From Candidatus Eiseniibacteriota bacterium (GTDB taxonomy: Bacteria > Eisenbacteria > RBG-16-71-46 > CAIMUX01), in contig CAIMUX010000110.1 in the NCBI GenBank assembly GCA_903844735.1, positions 23,099-87,098 of the forward strand: a stretch of DNA of 64,000 nt, given 5' to 3'. The position numbers were made by a program, and so were the translations under genes. The notes under the pieces were generated by a model. That model ran no database searches. It saw nothing but the letters and a program-made list of their open reading frames with translations, and was not told the DNA's origin. Positions 41,229-51,015 of the stretch are shown here, piece after piece (position 1 is the stretch's first letter; the number at the start of each line of letters is the position of its first letter).

Positions 41229-44200
41229 CTACTCGGCGACCGTCACCGTTTGCCGGAGGATCATGTTCCCACTGTAGACCGGATCCATGTCACGCACCTC
41301 GAGGTACACGGACCCTGCGACGGCGGGTGCGGTGAAGCTGAGCCCCCCGACCACGCCGTATGAGTCTGTAATCCCCTGTGCGGTGACCGTAGCTCCCGGC
41401 GCCGTGATCGTGAGCTGATGCCCACCGAGCGGGTTCCCCCAGGCATCCTTCACCGTGACGGTGAAGTAGCTCTGGTCGCTGACTCTCATCGATGTCCCGA
41501 CTTCCATGACCGATTTCAAGGCCGAGGCAGGACCGGTCAGCAACTGCACCCGCAGGGTGTCTCCCTCGGGACCGAAGCCGCCCAACACGCGCACCACGTC
41601 GATCCCGCCGACACCGTCGTCGGGCGTCGTGTTGGAGAAGTCGCGGATGAGGATCGGCGCGACATAGGTCGCTTTGGCGATGCTGGCGTTGCAACCATCG
41701 GCCGACGTCTCGGCCGATCCGATCGCCCCGTAGACGGCCGTCAGGTCCACGTCCGTAGGCAAGACGTACAGCCCGTTGGAGTCGAGCAGCTCGATTCGCA
41801 GCGGCAGTTCCGTCGCCCCGTCGGCAGGGAGCGAGACCATGGCGGCGCTTGGGGAGGCAAAACCGGCCGAATGGGCCGGCCCTGAACCGATGAACGAAAC
41901 CGTGTGGCGCAGCCCGCCTCCCAGCGTGGAGGCAGTAATGGTGACAACGCCGCACTCCGGCCAGCCGGTGGTGAGCCACTCGAAGACGGCCTCCCCGCGC
42001 TGGGTGGTGGAGCTGCCCAGTTCGGTTCTGCCCCTCACCATCCCGTAGTTTGCGGTGAAGTAAACCGCGGTTCCGTCACGAACCGGGTTGTGATACGTGT
42101 CATAGACCAGCGCGACGCCGGGGTTCGGATCGGCCACCGTGAGGCACGTCAGAATATTGCACTGCTCTACTCCCACCGACAGGAACGCCGGCGGTCCGGC
42201 CGCGATCGCCACCGGCGAATGAGCCGCCACGCCGACGCTGGAAAGCGCGTACGCGCGCACCTCTACCGTGCCGGAACGGGTCCCCGCCCGGAGAGTGACT
42301 TCCGCGCTACCGGTTGCATCGGTGAGGATGACCACCGAATCGCACTCGCAGCAGGTAAAGGCCTCCCCACCGCCGGGGCCGGCCGTGATCACGAACGCAA
42401 CCTGCTCTCCCGCCCCCACCGGCATGTCGCGGCAGTCGAACACGCGGGCGTGCAGAAGCGTCTGCTCCGTCGCGCCGGTGCCCCGCACCGCAATCTCCGG
42501 CAAGTCGGGAACGAGGGTCACGCTGCAACTCGTCCCAAAGCCGCCAGGGATCCGGATGTCGCTGGCGCATTGCAGGTCGGAGCCCGAGGCTGCGGGGGTG
42601 GAGGCGATGACGCTCGCGACGCCATCAACGCTGGTAAGGGGCGCCTTGAAGGTGGCTTCGGCCACGCCGCGCACGGTGTAGGAAACCGCGGGGTCCACCA
42701 TCCCCTCGTCGACGGTGAAGTACACCGCGGTCCCCTCGCTCACCGGGTTGTGGTTCACATCGAGGACCTGCGCCCAAACTCGGCACTGGTTCCCGGGCCC
42801 CATCTGTAACGAATCCGCCGCACAGGTGAGGAAGGCCGCCGAAACCGGATCGGATCCGCCCCCCACCCGGATCTGGATATCGCTGATGCAGTCCAGGAGT
42901 CCGCCCGACGCCCTGGGAGTGGAGGCGATAATGCTGGCCAGGCTGTCACTGCTGGTCGCCGGGGCCGTGAAGGTGGCTTCGGCCACGCCGTTCTGCGTGT
43001 AGGAGACCCCGGGTCCGTCGGTCCCTTGCACCACACCCTCGTCGACCGTGAAATATACTGGGGTCCCGTCGACCACCGGGTTGTGGTTCGCATCGGAGAC
43101 GCTGGTCCGAACCTGGCACTGGTTCCCGGGCGTAAGCCACGACGAGTCCGCCGCGCACGTGAGGAAGGCTGCCGGTAGGGCCCAGAGGTCGAGTTGTCCG
43201 TCCGCGACCACGCCATCGACCGCGGCATGCACCCAGGCATGCATCGGGACGGTCCCCACGACAATCTCGAAGCCGACCTTGCCGTCCGCACCAGTGCGGT
43301 CGGCTACAGTCACGGTCCCGGCCGAGGTCCAGACACCGTTGTTGTCGGCATCGTCCAACAGCCGGTCTGTGCCCGGCGTGAAGACGCCGTTGGCATTCAC
43401 GTCATCAAAGTGCTCGCCCACGACTACGGTGACCAACTTCCCGACCACCGCCTCTCCGCCGAGGTCCCTGGCGGTGACGGTGCCGCGAACGAGCATCACG
43501 CCGTTGGCGTAGTAGGGCGGATCCGGAGGACCCAAGGCCACAGTCAATCGGATCGCGCCCGGATCGAGGAAGATATCCATCGAGCCGGAAGCGATGCCGC
43601 TGGTAGCGATCACCTCTACCCAGCCGGGCTTCGTCCCGGAGTACAGAACCGCTACGGCCCTGCCGGAGGCATCGGTCACGGCATCGACACAACCCGCGGC
43701 CGCACTCTCCAGGTGCTCGCCGCCACCGGGTCCCGTGAGGCAGAACCTGACGATCGTCCCTGCCGGAGCAGGCTGGTCGTCGTACGTGAGGCAGGTCGCC
43801 GCCAGGGTGTTACAGGTGACACCGCCACCGCCGAGGATGGTCATCGCCTCGAAGGTCCGTTGCAGCGTCACCGAGCTGACCGGCAGAGGGGCCGCCAGGT
43901 CGAAGGAGGCCTCCGCGATCACGCCATCCACCGCCGCGTGGATCCAGACTCGCATCGGGATGTCCCCAACCGCCAGCGTGAAGCAGGCCCGGCCATCCGG
44001 TCCGGTGAGGTCGGTCCCGTCCCAGGTCACGATCCCCGCCGAGGTCCATACGCCGTTACCGTCCGCATCGTCCAGCAAGACGTCTCCCGCGTCGAAAAGA
44101 CCGTCAGCATCCACATCCGTGAACTTCTCGCCTGCCACGATCGTGGCCTTCTTCCCTGCCAGCGAACGGCGGATGTCATCCATGACGATGACGCAGCCGT

Positions 44201-45491
44201 TCACGCTACCCAGACCGTCGGCGTAGAACGGATGTGGCGGGAGCGGATTCAGGATTACGTCAAGCTCGCGCGCCGGCGACAGCGAGACGAGTTGCAGGTT
44301 CAAGATCCCGAACTCCCCGGCCGTAGTGGTTGCGCGAATTGCGCAGGTTCCCGGCTCGGTTCCTGCCCTGTAGGTGAGTGTGGCGGTACCGTCAGCACCG
44401 GTAGTAACCGACGAAGGGACCGAACCCATGGGATCCCAGCGGGAGTTTCCGTTCAGGTCCACGGGAATCTCGCTCGGATCGAAGAAGCCGTTCCCGTTGG
44501 TATCGGTGAACGGTTCGCCCGCCGTGCAGAACAGCACGAGATTCGCGGCCGGGGAGAGCACCCACCCGGCAACGCCGGAGTCCACCCACTTCTTCACGGA
44601 AACCGTGACCGCGGCCTGACTGACGCCATCGGCGGGCATCTCGGTAGTCTCCGACTCCAGCGTGACGATCCGCGCCGGCGAAATCTGTTCGAGGGTGAGT
44701 ACTTCAAAGACACCGCCCCCGGTGCTTCCGGTCATCCGTAGATAGACCGAGCCGGCCGCATGGCCGGCCGTGTAGCGGAAGCTCGCCGCGCCATTTTCGT
44801 CGGTAGTCACAGACCCCGGAAGGCTTCCCTCTGCAGTCCAGAGATCATCTCCGTTTCGGTCAGCCGTGACCTCCTCGCCCGAATTCCAAATCCCGTTGTG
44901 GTTCGCATCGATGAAGTCGTCCCCGGCGGTCAGGACAATCGTCAAGCCGACGAGCGGCAAGGGCCCGGCCCCGTCCGCGGAGATCGTGGTGGCAACCACG
45001 GAAATCGTCAGCCCGGTAGAGCCGTCGGCGAGTACGCGGATCCCGCCCGGTGTCGAAACGACGAGAGCCGTGGGTCCCAGCACCTTGATGGTCACGTACT
45101 GTTTCTCGGTGGTACCGTCGACCCAAGCCCCGATGGAGACGAGCCCGGGGGCACCGGTGGACGGCCAGAACTTGGTCTCGGCGACGCCCGAACCGTTCGT
45201 GACGTTCTCAAGCGCGGAGAACGTGCCGGAAGTTCCGTCCCCCACCTCTCCGAATTTGACCGCCACTCCGCCGACGGGAGTACCAAGCCCGGGGCCCTGC
45301 ACGACCGTCGCGGTAACCGATATCGACTCCCCGGGGCCGATGATCGCGCGATCAGCTTGCAACAACCCTATGCGGGCAGATGCCGCCGGTCCAGGCCGCA
45401 CGGGATTGTCCTTCTGGCAGGCATGCTGCAATCCAAGGACGACCAAGAACGCCAAGAGAACCCAATACCACCGATGCGAGCGCTGCGGCAT
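41229..45491 (-). CDS. Large lipoprotein with bacterial Ig-like (invasin/BIG) domains and Ca-binding-like loops
   Basis: The product is 1,420 residues, starting MPQRSHRWYW after GGAGG (longer frame rejected). The signal segment ends in the lipobox LQHAC, so it is lipid-anchored. About ten Ig-like domains follow, recognisable by VTVKDAWGNPLGG and by repeated ATVVQGPG / GSAEVTLRAGT strands. Four domains carry DxDxDG-like loops such as DANHNGIWNSGEEV, DTNGNGFFDPSE and DVDADGLFDAGDVL. These resemble dockerin/EF-hand calcium sites. The likely role is surface adhesion or a structural layer. Confidence 0.8.
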   Translation of the reverse strand: MPQRSHRWYWVLLAFLVVLGLQHACQKDNPVRPGPAASARIGLLQADRAIIGPGESISVTATVVQGPGLGTPVGGVAVKFGEVGDGTSGTFSALENVTNGSGVAETKFWPSTGAPGLVSIGAWVDGTTEKQYVTIKVLGPTALVVSTPGGIRVLADGSTGLTISVVATTISADGAGPLPLVGLTIVLTAGDDFIDANHNGIWNSGEEVTADRNGDDLWTAEGSLPGSVTTDENGAASFRYTAGHAAGSVYLRMTGSTGGGVFEVLTLEQISPARIVTLESETTEMPADGVSQAAVTVSVKKWVDSGVAGWVLSPAANLVLFCTAGEPFTDTNGNGFFDPSEIPVDLNGNSRWDPMGSVPSSVTTGADGTATLTYRAGTEPGTCAIRATTTAGEFGILNLQLVSLSPARELDVILNPLPPHPFYADGLGSVNGCVIVMDDIRRSLAGKKATIVAGEKFTDVDADGLFDAGDVLLDDADGNGVWTSAGIVTWDGTDLTGPDGRACFTLAVGDIPMRVWIHAAVDGVIAEASFDLAAPLPVSSVTLQRTFEAMTILGGGGVTCNTLAATCLTYDDQPAPAGTIVRFCLTGPGGGEHLESAAAGCVDAVTDASGRAVAVLYSGTKPGWVEVIATSGIASGSMDIFLDPGAIRLTVALGPPDPPYYANGVMLVRGTVTARDLGGEAVVGKLVTVVVGEHFDDVNANGVFTPGTDRLLDDADNNGVWTSAGTVTVADRTGADGKVGFEIVVGTVPMHAWVHAAVDGVVADGQLDLWALPAAFLTCAADSSWLTPGNQCQVRTSVSDANHNPVVDGTPVYFTVDEGVVQGTDGPGVSYTQNGVAEATFTAPATSSDSLASIIASTPRASGGLLDCISDIQIRVGGGSDPVSAAFLTCAADSLQMGPGNQCRVWAQVLDVNHNPVSEGTAVYFTVDEGMVDPAVSYTVRGVAEATFKAPLTSVDGVASVIASTPAASGSDLQCASDIRIPGGFGTSCSVTLVPDLPEIAVRGTGATEQTLLHARVFDCRDMPVGAGEQVAFVITAGPGGGEAFTCCECDSVVILTDATGSAEVTLRAGTRSGTVEVRAYALSSVGVAAHSPVAIAAGPPAFLSVGVEQCNILTCLTVADPNPGVALVYDTYHNPVRDGTAVYFTANYGMVRGRTELGSSTTQRGEAVFEWLTTGWPECGVVTITASTLGGGLRHTVSFIGSGPAHSAGFASPSAAMVSLPADGATELPLRIELLDSNGLYVLPTDVDLTAVYGAIGSAETSADGCNASIAKATYVAPILIRDFSNTTPDDGVGGIDVVRVLGGFGPEGDTLRVQLLTGPASALKSVMEVGTSMRVSDQSYFTVTVKDAWGNPLGGHQLTITAPGATVTAQGITDSYGVVGGLSFTAPAVAGSVYLEVRDMDPVYSGNMILRQTVTVAE

Positions 45492-45842
45492 CACGGCAAA
45501 CCTCCGGATAAGGCCCCCGAAACAACTTCCAGATGGCATCGTATCTACCTGTCCAGTAATCGATTAACTGCGATCGCCTCGAAGCAGGAAGGATGCCATC
45601 CCCCATTTCCTTTTCGACGTACCGGAGGAAAACCTGTAGTCCCACGTGCATTGATCACGATGAAAACTCGGGAAAGCGCAGCGAAGCCTCAGGAGGTGAG
45701 GCACGAACGAGACAAGGACGAGGACACGGCAGGCCGCGGCGAGATCCGCCGGGCGGTCAGAGTAACCCGACCTGACGGCCGGGCGGAGGCTCGGCAGGGA
45801 AGAACAGCGGCTAGAGAGTGTGGCGGCGAGAGGCGACCGCGA
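45492..45842. other. 351-bp gap without a supported gene
   Basis: It lies between the Csp stop and the Ig-lipoprotein start. The start-proximal 80 bp presumably holds the lipoprotein promoter. A weak hairpin, GCCTCA/TGAGGC, is at 45686-45702. Frames read here are low in coding signal. Confidence 0.45.
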
Positions 45843-46052
45843 TCAGGCCTCCGTTCGCTTGACGAGCGTGGCCTGCGCCCCCTTCGGCCCGTCGTGGAAA
45901 TCGAACTCGACGACCTGGCCCTCCTTCAGGGTCTTGAACCCCTCCCCCTCGATCACCGAGTAGTGGACGAAGATGTCGCCTTCCCCCTCCCGCTCGATGA
46001 ATCCGTATCCCTTGCTCTCGTTGAACCACTTCACATGACCGGTAGCCGTCAT
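45843..46052 (-). CDS. Cold-shock protein (CspA family)
   Basis: The product is 69 residues, starting [20 protein letters not shown] after GGAGGG. RNP1 (KGYGFIE) and RNP2-like DIFVHYSVI are intact, although the usual FVHFS is FVHYS. It is a single-stranded RNA/DNA-binding RNA chaperone. Confidence 0.95.
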   Translation of the reverse strand: MTATGHVKWFNESKGYGFIEREGEGDIFVHYSVIEGEGFKTLKEGQVVEFDFHDGPKGAQATLVKRTEA

Positions 46053-46383
46053 GGAACCCTCCGTAACTGCGAGGAAGTCATGCCGGGGAGGCGGAGACGT
46101 GCCGTGCGAACTGCGGGGCGCGGCGCCCGGAAGCGAAAACGGGGCGGCCGAACTCATCCGGCCTCCCCGCTAAGATCATTCATCGCTCGGTACGACAGCG
46201 ACGCATAAGCCCCCCTGAAACCCAACAGGCACAGGCTATCCCGGTGAGATCACGGGCGTCAACCGATTTCCGACGGATCTCCTGACGGTGTCCTCTCCGA
46301 CCCCTCGGACGCCGGCGGTCACGTGCGTTGCGCTGGAGAGTGAGGGATTGCCCGCCCCACCCAAGAAGCCGTACAGTGGCCTC
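46053..46383. other. 331-bp gap between csp and the next + strand ORF
   Basis: It contains the csp leader and promoter (minus strand) and possible 5' sequence of the following ORF. No terminator or RNA motif is clear. Confidence 0.4.
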
Positions 46384-46644
46384 GTGAGAAGTCTCGCTGA
46401 AGATACCGCCCCGGAAGCCGAGCGCGTGCTGATCGATCTGTGGCGGCGCGCTTCGCCGGCGAGAAAGTGCCGGATGATCGCCTCGGTCAACTTGGCTGGC
46501 CGAGCGCTGGCTCTCGCCGGCCTTCGGGCACGGCATCCCCTGGATTCCCCCGAGCAACTTCGGCGCCGCTTGGCCGATCTTTGGCTCGGGCCGGACCTCG
46601 CCGCCAAGGCTTATGACCGGTCGGTCGACGATGAGCGCGCATGA
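46384..46644 (+). CDS. Small helical protein paired with a nucleotidyltransferase gene
   Basis: From GTG 46384 the product is 86 residues: VRSLAEDTAPEAERVLIDLW, then RKCRMIASVNLAGRALALAG and LRRRLADLWLGPDLAAKAYD. The SLAEDT...AERVLIELYR...LRLAxLxLG pattern belongs to a small family found just upstream of nucleotidyltransferase genes in some GC-rich genomes (pattern memory). It overlaps the next start by 14 bp. No strong ribosome site. Function unknown, possibly a toxin-antitoxin-like partner. Confidence 0.5.
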   Translation: MRSLAEDTAPEAERVLIDLWRRASPARKCRMIASVNLAGRALALAGLRARHPLDSPEQLRRRLADLWLGPDLAAKAYDRSVDDERA

Positions 46645-46901
46645 CCCGGAACTATTCGACGCCGTTCGCCGCGTCGTAGCCGTCCTCGACGAACTGGGCG
46701 TGCCCCAAGCTCGACTGGTACCGACAGGGGGGGCAAGTCTCGGACCGTCCATGGCGCGATGTCCTCGGCGTTCTCAAGGTACAGGCCGAGCGCCTCGACT
46801 TCGCGTACCTCCGTCAATGGGCCGCACGGCTGGGCTTGACCAATCTCCTCCTCCGCGCCTTCGATGACGCCGGTCTGTCGAAGGCCGGGCCGGACGAGTG
46901 A
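46631..46901 (+). pseudogene. Nucleotidyltransferase remnant with large internal deletion
   Basis: The start encodes MSAHDPELFDAVRRVVAVLD then ELGVP. The frame then leaves homology. In another frame the family C-terminus appears as DWYRQGGQVSDRPWRDVLGV then [20 protein letters not shown] and ends at TGA 46899-46901. About 100 residues, including the catalytic GS-x-DxD, are missing. Its 3' half lies antisense to the extended UvrA C-terminus. Confidence 0.7.
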
Positions 46902-49758
46902 CCGCGGTCGACCGCCGGACGGGTCGCGCCCTCACGGCGCCGGATCCAGCCAGTTCCCCCCGCAACGCTTCCCCCGTAAACGAGTCTTTGACCAATGCCA
47001 CCTCTTCGGGCGTCCCCTCCGCCACCAGCCGCCCGCCCCAGTCGCCCCCCTCAGGCCCCAAGTCGATGACCCAGTCCGCTGTCTTGACGACATCAAGCTG
47101 ATGCTCGATCACCACCACGGTGTTCCCGGCGTCGACGAGGCGCCCGAGCACGTCCAAAAGGACGCGAATGTCCTCGAAATGCAGCCCGGTCGTCGGCTCA
47201 TCGAGGATATACAGGGTCCGCCCGGTCGCCACACGCGACAACTCCGTGGCGAGCTTGACCCGCTGCGCCTCGCCTCCGCTCAGCGTGGTAGCCCGCTGCC
47301 CTAGTTGCAGGTAGCCGAGCCCGACGTCACGCATGGTCGCGAGACGACGGCGCAACGGCGGGATGTTGCCGAGAAACTCCAGCCCTTCCTCCACGGTCAT
47401 CGCCAGGATATCGGCGATGTTCTTCCCCTTGAATGCGACCTCGAGGGTTTCACGGTTATAGCGCTTGCCGCCGCAGACCTCGCACTTCACATAGACATCC
47501 GGCAAGAAGTGCATCTCGATCTTCACGACACCGTCGCCAGCGCACGCCTCGCAGCGCCCGCCCTTGACGTTGAAGCTGAAACGGCCGGGGCCGTACCCGC
47601 GAACCTTCGCTTCCGGGAGTTTCACAAACAGATTGCGCACGTCCGTGAAAGCGCCGGTATAGGTAGCGCAGTTCGAGCGCGGCGTGCGGCCGATCGGCGA
47701 CTGGTCGATGTCCACCACCTTGTCGAGGTGCTCCAGCCCGCGCAGCGCCTTGTGCTTCCCGGGCGCGAGGCCACCCTGGTGCAGGGCCCGCGACACCGCC
47801 CGAAAGAGGATTTCGTTGACGAGCGTGCTCTTGCCGCTGCCCGAGACCCCGGTCACGCAGACGAATGTGCCGAGCGGGATCCCAACGGTGAGGTTCTGCA
47901 AGTTGTGCTCGGCCGCCCCTTCCAGCACGAGCCGCTTCCCGCTGCCCCGCCGACGCTGCGGCGGAACCGGGATCGTGCGGGTCCCCGAGAGGTACTGCCC
48001 GGTCAAGGAAGCCGGCGTCGCCATCACCTGCTCCGGTGTCCCAGCCGCCACCACTTCCCCACCGTGCCGACCCGCACCGGGCCCGAGGTCGACCAGGTAA
48101 TCGGCCGCCAGCATGGTGTCGCGATCGTGCTCCACCACGATCACCGTGTTGCCGAGGTCGCGAAGGTGAAGGAGCGTGTCGAGGAGCTTGCGGTTGTCGC
48201 GGTGATGGAGACCGATCGACGGCTCGTCGAGGATGTACAACACTCCCACAAGCTGGGAGCCGATCTGCGTGGCCAGCCGGATCCGCTGCGATTCGCCTCC
48301 GGAGAGCGTGCCGGAGGGGCGCTCTAACGTGATGTAGCCGAGCCCGACATCGTCGAGGAATCGCAGCCGCTCGCGGATTTCCTTCAGCACCTGGGCGGCA
48401 ATCAGGCGATCGCGCTCACCCGGGGCCAGCCCCTCCACCGTCTGCAGGGCGGAACGCACAGAGAGCCGCACCCAGCGATCGATGTTCCAGTCGCCGATGC
48501 GCACCGCCAGGCTCTCAGGCTTCAGCCGCGCCCCACCGCAGGAAGGGCACGACTTCGGGCTCATGAACTTCTCAATCCAGGCGCGCATGTCGTCAGACTT
48601 CGTCTCGCGGTAGCGCCGCAGAAGATTCGGGATCACCCCCTCGAAATGCGTGCGCCAGCGGACATCGCCGCGTTCGCCGGTGTGGCGGACCTCCACCTCA
48701 TCCTCGCCGCTGCCGTGGAGAAGGATCTTCCGCGCCTTCAACGACAGCTTCGCGAACGAGGTGTCGAGCGAGAAGCCGTACTTGCGCGCCACCGCCTGCA
48801 GGATCGACCCGTGCCACCCGGCCTCGGCATCCCGCCAGACCGTCAGCGCCCCCTGTCCCACCGGCAGCGTGGGATCAGGCACCACCAGCTCCTCGTCGAT
48901 CTCCAGCAGGCTGCCAAGACCCTGGCAGGCGGGACAGGCGCCGTACGGGCTGTTGAACGAGAAGTTCCGCGGGTGCAGCGGGTCGAAGCTGATCCCGCAT
49001 GCGGTGCAGGCGGCCTGCTCGCTGAAGAGCTGTTCGGCGCCGTCCTCGCCGAGAACCCGCACCATCCCCTTTCCCGTGCCGAGGGCGGTCTCCAGCGAGT
49101 CGGCCAGCCGCTGCCGCCGCACCGTGTCCACCGCGATCCGGTCGACCACCACTTCGATCGTGTGCTTGCGCTTCTTGTCGAGGTCGGGCATCTCTCCGTC
49201 GAGGGAGAAGATCTCGCCGTCGATGCGCACACGGAGAAACCCCTGCCGCTGCAGCGACTCCAGGTCCTTGCGGTACTCACCCTTGCGCCCTTCCACCAGC
49301 GGGGCCAGCACCTGCACGCGCTTGCCGGCAAACCCTTCGAGCACGCGGGCCACGATCTCGTCTATCGATTGGCGCGTGATCTCGCGGCCGCACTGGTGGC
49401 AGTGCTGGCGACCAACGCGGGCGAAGAGGAGGCGGAGGTAGTCGTAGATCTCGGTGGTGGTGGCGACGGTGGAGCGTGGGTTTCGTCCCGCCCCCCGCTG
49501 CTCGATGGAAATGGCCGGCGAGAGGCCGGTGATGTGGTCAACGTCGGGCTTCTCCATCTGCCCCAGGAACTGGCGGGCGTAGGCGGACAGCGACTCGACG
49601 TAGCGGCGCTGCCCTTCGGCGTAGAGCGTGTCGAAAGCGAGGGAGGATTTCCCTGAACCGGAGACCCCCGTGACCACCACGAGGGCATCGCGCGGGATGG
49701 TCAGGGAGATGTTCTTGAGGTTGTGTTCGCGGGCGCCCTCGATGGTGATTTGATGCAC
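46774..49758 (-). CDS. uvrA: Excinuclease ABC subunit A
   Basis: The product is 994 residues, longer than the usual ~940. Walker A motifs [15 protein letters not shown] (about 32) and [15 protein letters not shown] (about 645) are intact. Zinc modules are [20 protein letters not shown] ending CPAC and [20 protein letters not shown] ending CEVC. The ABC signature [15 protein letters not shown] is present near 830. Residues after about 945 ([15 protein letters not shown] onward) are non-homologous and arise from reading through the antisense nucleotidyltransferase remnant, so the native stop has been lost. It recognises damaged DNA in nucleotide-excision repair. Confidence 0.97.
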   Translation of the reverse strand: MHQITIEGAREHNLKNISLTIPRDALVVVTGVSGSGKSSLAFDTLYAEGQRRYVESLSAYARQFLGQMEKPDVDHITGLSPAISIEQRGAGRNPRSTVATTTEIYDYLRLLFARVGRQHCHQCGREITRQSIDEIVARVLEGFAGKRVQVLAPLVEGRKGEYRKDLESLQRQGFLRVRIDGEIFSLDGEMPDLDKKRKHTIEVVVDRIAVDTVRRQRLADSLETALGTGKGMVRVLGEDGAEQLFSEQAACTACGISFDPLHPRNFSFNSPYGACPACQGLGSLLEIDEELVVPDPTLPVGQGALTVWRDAEAGWHGSILQAVARKYGFSLDTSFAKLSLKARKILLHGSGEDEVEVRHTGERGDVRWRTHFEGVIPNLLRRYRETKSDDMRAWIEKFMSPKSCPSCGGARLKPESLAVRIGDWNIDRWVRLSVRSALQTVEGLAPGERDRLIAAQVLKEIRERLRFLDDVGLGYITLERPSGTLSGGESQRIRLATQIGSQLVGVLYILDEPSIGLHHRDNRKLLDTLLHLRDLGNTVIVVEHDRDTMLAADYLVDLGPGAGRHGGEVVAAGTPEQVMATPASLTGQYLSGTRTIPVPPQRRRGSGKRLVLEGAAEHNLQNLTVGIPLGTFVCVTGVSGSGKSTLVNEILFRAVSRALHQGGLAPGKHKALRGLEHLDKVVDIDQSPIGRTPRSNCATYTGAFTDVRNLFVKLPEAKVRGYGPGRFSFNVKGGRCEACAGDGVVKIEMHFLPDVYVKCEVCGGKRYNRETLEVAFKGKNIADILAMTVEEGLEFLGNIPPLRRRLATMRDVGLGYLQLGQRATTLSGGEAQRVKLATELSRVATGRTLYILDEPTTGLHFEDIRVLLDVLGRLVDAGNTVVVIEHQLDVVKTADWVIDLGPEGGDWGGRLVAEGTPEEVALVKDSFTGEALRGELAGSGAVRARPVRRSTAVTRPARPSTDRRHRRRGGGDWSSPAVRPIDGGTRSRGARPVP

Positions 49759-50135
49759 GGTGCGGATCCTTTCTGCTCCCCCGTGGGCGGACTTCCGGGC
49801 GCGGGCCGACGGCGAGGTGAGGCGGTTCGGCGGCGGCGCGGCCGGGTCGTGAGGGTAGCATAGGAACGCGGCAAACCGGGAGTACGAATGGGGAACAAAT
49901 GTTCTTCTGCTTCGAGGGAGAGCGCGGGGTCGAGGCGAGGCATCAAGCAGCCATCGCGATGCTACCGTTCAGGTTGATGGGATCCGGACCCGCACTGTGC
50001 CGAACACCGAATCGTCGGCGTGAGCATGCCTTCGTGTCATTGACACGCCCGGCTAAACACGCGTGAGCGCGCCATGGGGATCCCGTCACGAAGATCCGGG
50101 TCGCACCACGACAGCTCCAGGCGGCCGCGGGCGGT

Positions 50136-50357
50136 CGCTCCGGTCGCACTACGACATCCCGACGCGCCATTGTCAGAGCCGTCCTGTCGCACCAAGGCAG
50201 CCCAGAGGCCGCGATCATAGAGGCGCGGTCGCAAGTGCGACAACGCCTCGGCTGGCTGCCCGAGGCTTGGGCGGCTTGGGGTGCGGATCCGCCCCGGTGG
50301 TGTGACCCGATCGAGTTCCGAGAGACCGTCGATGCCGCCACCGCCGGCCCCTCGTGA
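50136..50357 (+). pseudogene. 3' part of a small conserved hypothetical gene
   Basis: The frame encodes SRRAIVRAVLSHQGSPEAAI and RLGWLPEAWAAWGADPP then WCDPIEFRETVDAA, a coherent protein end. No start codon precedes it in frame. It ends in TGA at 50355-50357, sharing 4 bp with the next fragment. Family unrecognised. 49759-50135, between uvrA and this fragment, holds no gene I can support. Confidence 0.4.
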
Positions 50358-50480
50358 GTCGTCGACGGCAACACCAGTTCGTGCGCCGGCCGTTCCTGTC
50401 CCGGGCCGATCGCGTGATCTGGCTCGACCTGCCGCTGTCTCTCTGTCTCCCTCGTGTTTTCCGGCGCTGGGAAATGACAC
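50354..50480 (+). pseudogene. C-terminal scrap of a P-loop kinase-like gene
   Basis: The frame reads FLSRADRVIWLDLPLSLCLP then RVFRRW. This matches the adenylate-kinase-like topology-modulation group, in which the strand ADRVIWLDLP precedes the lid. The P-loop is missing and the sequence soon diverges. Confidence 0.45.
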
Positions 50481-50484
50481 ACCA

Positions 50485-50672
50485 CCCACGCGCGGGGCTC
50501 CATGCTCATGCAGAAGAGCCGCTTCAACGTCTTCTCGTCCGCCAGGGCCCGCAACCCCTTGAGATCACCGGCGGCCACATGTCTCCTCGCCTTGACTTCC
50601 ACCGCGATGTGATCGCCGACGACGAAGTCCACCTCGAATCCCGACGAGGCACCCGCGAGGAAAACGGCACCC
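50485..50672 (-). pseudogene. C-terminal fragment of a DUF4143-type AAA+ ATPase
   Basis: On the minus strand: SSGFEVDFVVGDHIAVEVKA then HVAAGDLKGLRALADEKTLK and SMEPRA. This is the nuclease-like DUF4143 end (EVDFVV...VEVKA). The AAA+ part is absent and the final residues differ from the family. Confidence 0.6.
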
Positions 50673-50742
50673 GGTCAGCCGGCCTGCGCAAGTAGCCTCT
50701 GCACTCGGTCGATCGCCCTTGGGCGCTTGTCCGACCGCCGCC

Positions 50743-50805
50743 GGTGCCGCCAGTCCGGACGGCGGCAGTCCGGAAGGTGCCGGTCCGGAAGGTGGCGATC
50801 CGGAT
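50743..50805. repeat. Short tandem repeat (15-bp unit, four copies)
   Basis: An 18-bp variant is followed by three 15-bp units sharing the consensus GGYGSCRRTCCGGAW. The flanking 50806-51015 region holds nothing I can support. Confidence 0.7.
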
Positions 50806-51015
50806 GGTTGACCAGCGCTCGCGCCGTTGCGTAGGCTGATGCGAAGATGCGGGGTGAACCCGGGAGGGCGGTTTCGGACCGATGCAATTCGAGGATCACA
50901 GGACCGGCGGCCTCGCGCCCGCGCCGCACCCCGCTGAGAACTCCACGGCTGTGTCGACCGGCGGAACATTCCGAGGCGGAATCTATCCCATGCACTGTCG
51001 TGGTCTCATGCTCTC

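Noticed and set aside
43194..44741. 515-codon frame antisense to the Ig-like lipoprotein
   Set aside because: No domain, odd composition, contained in the repeat-rich coding strand of the lipoprotein.
45352..45651. 99-codon frame across the lipoprotein start
   Set aside because: It overlaps the signal-peptide region in another frame, with no family resemblance or ribosome site.
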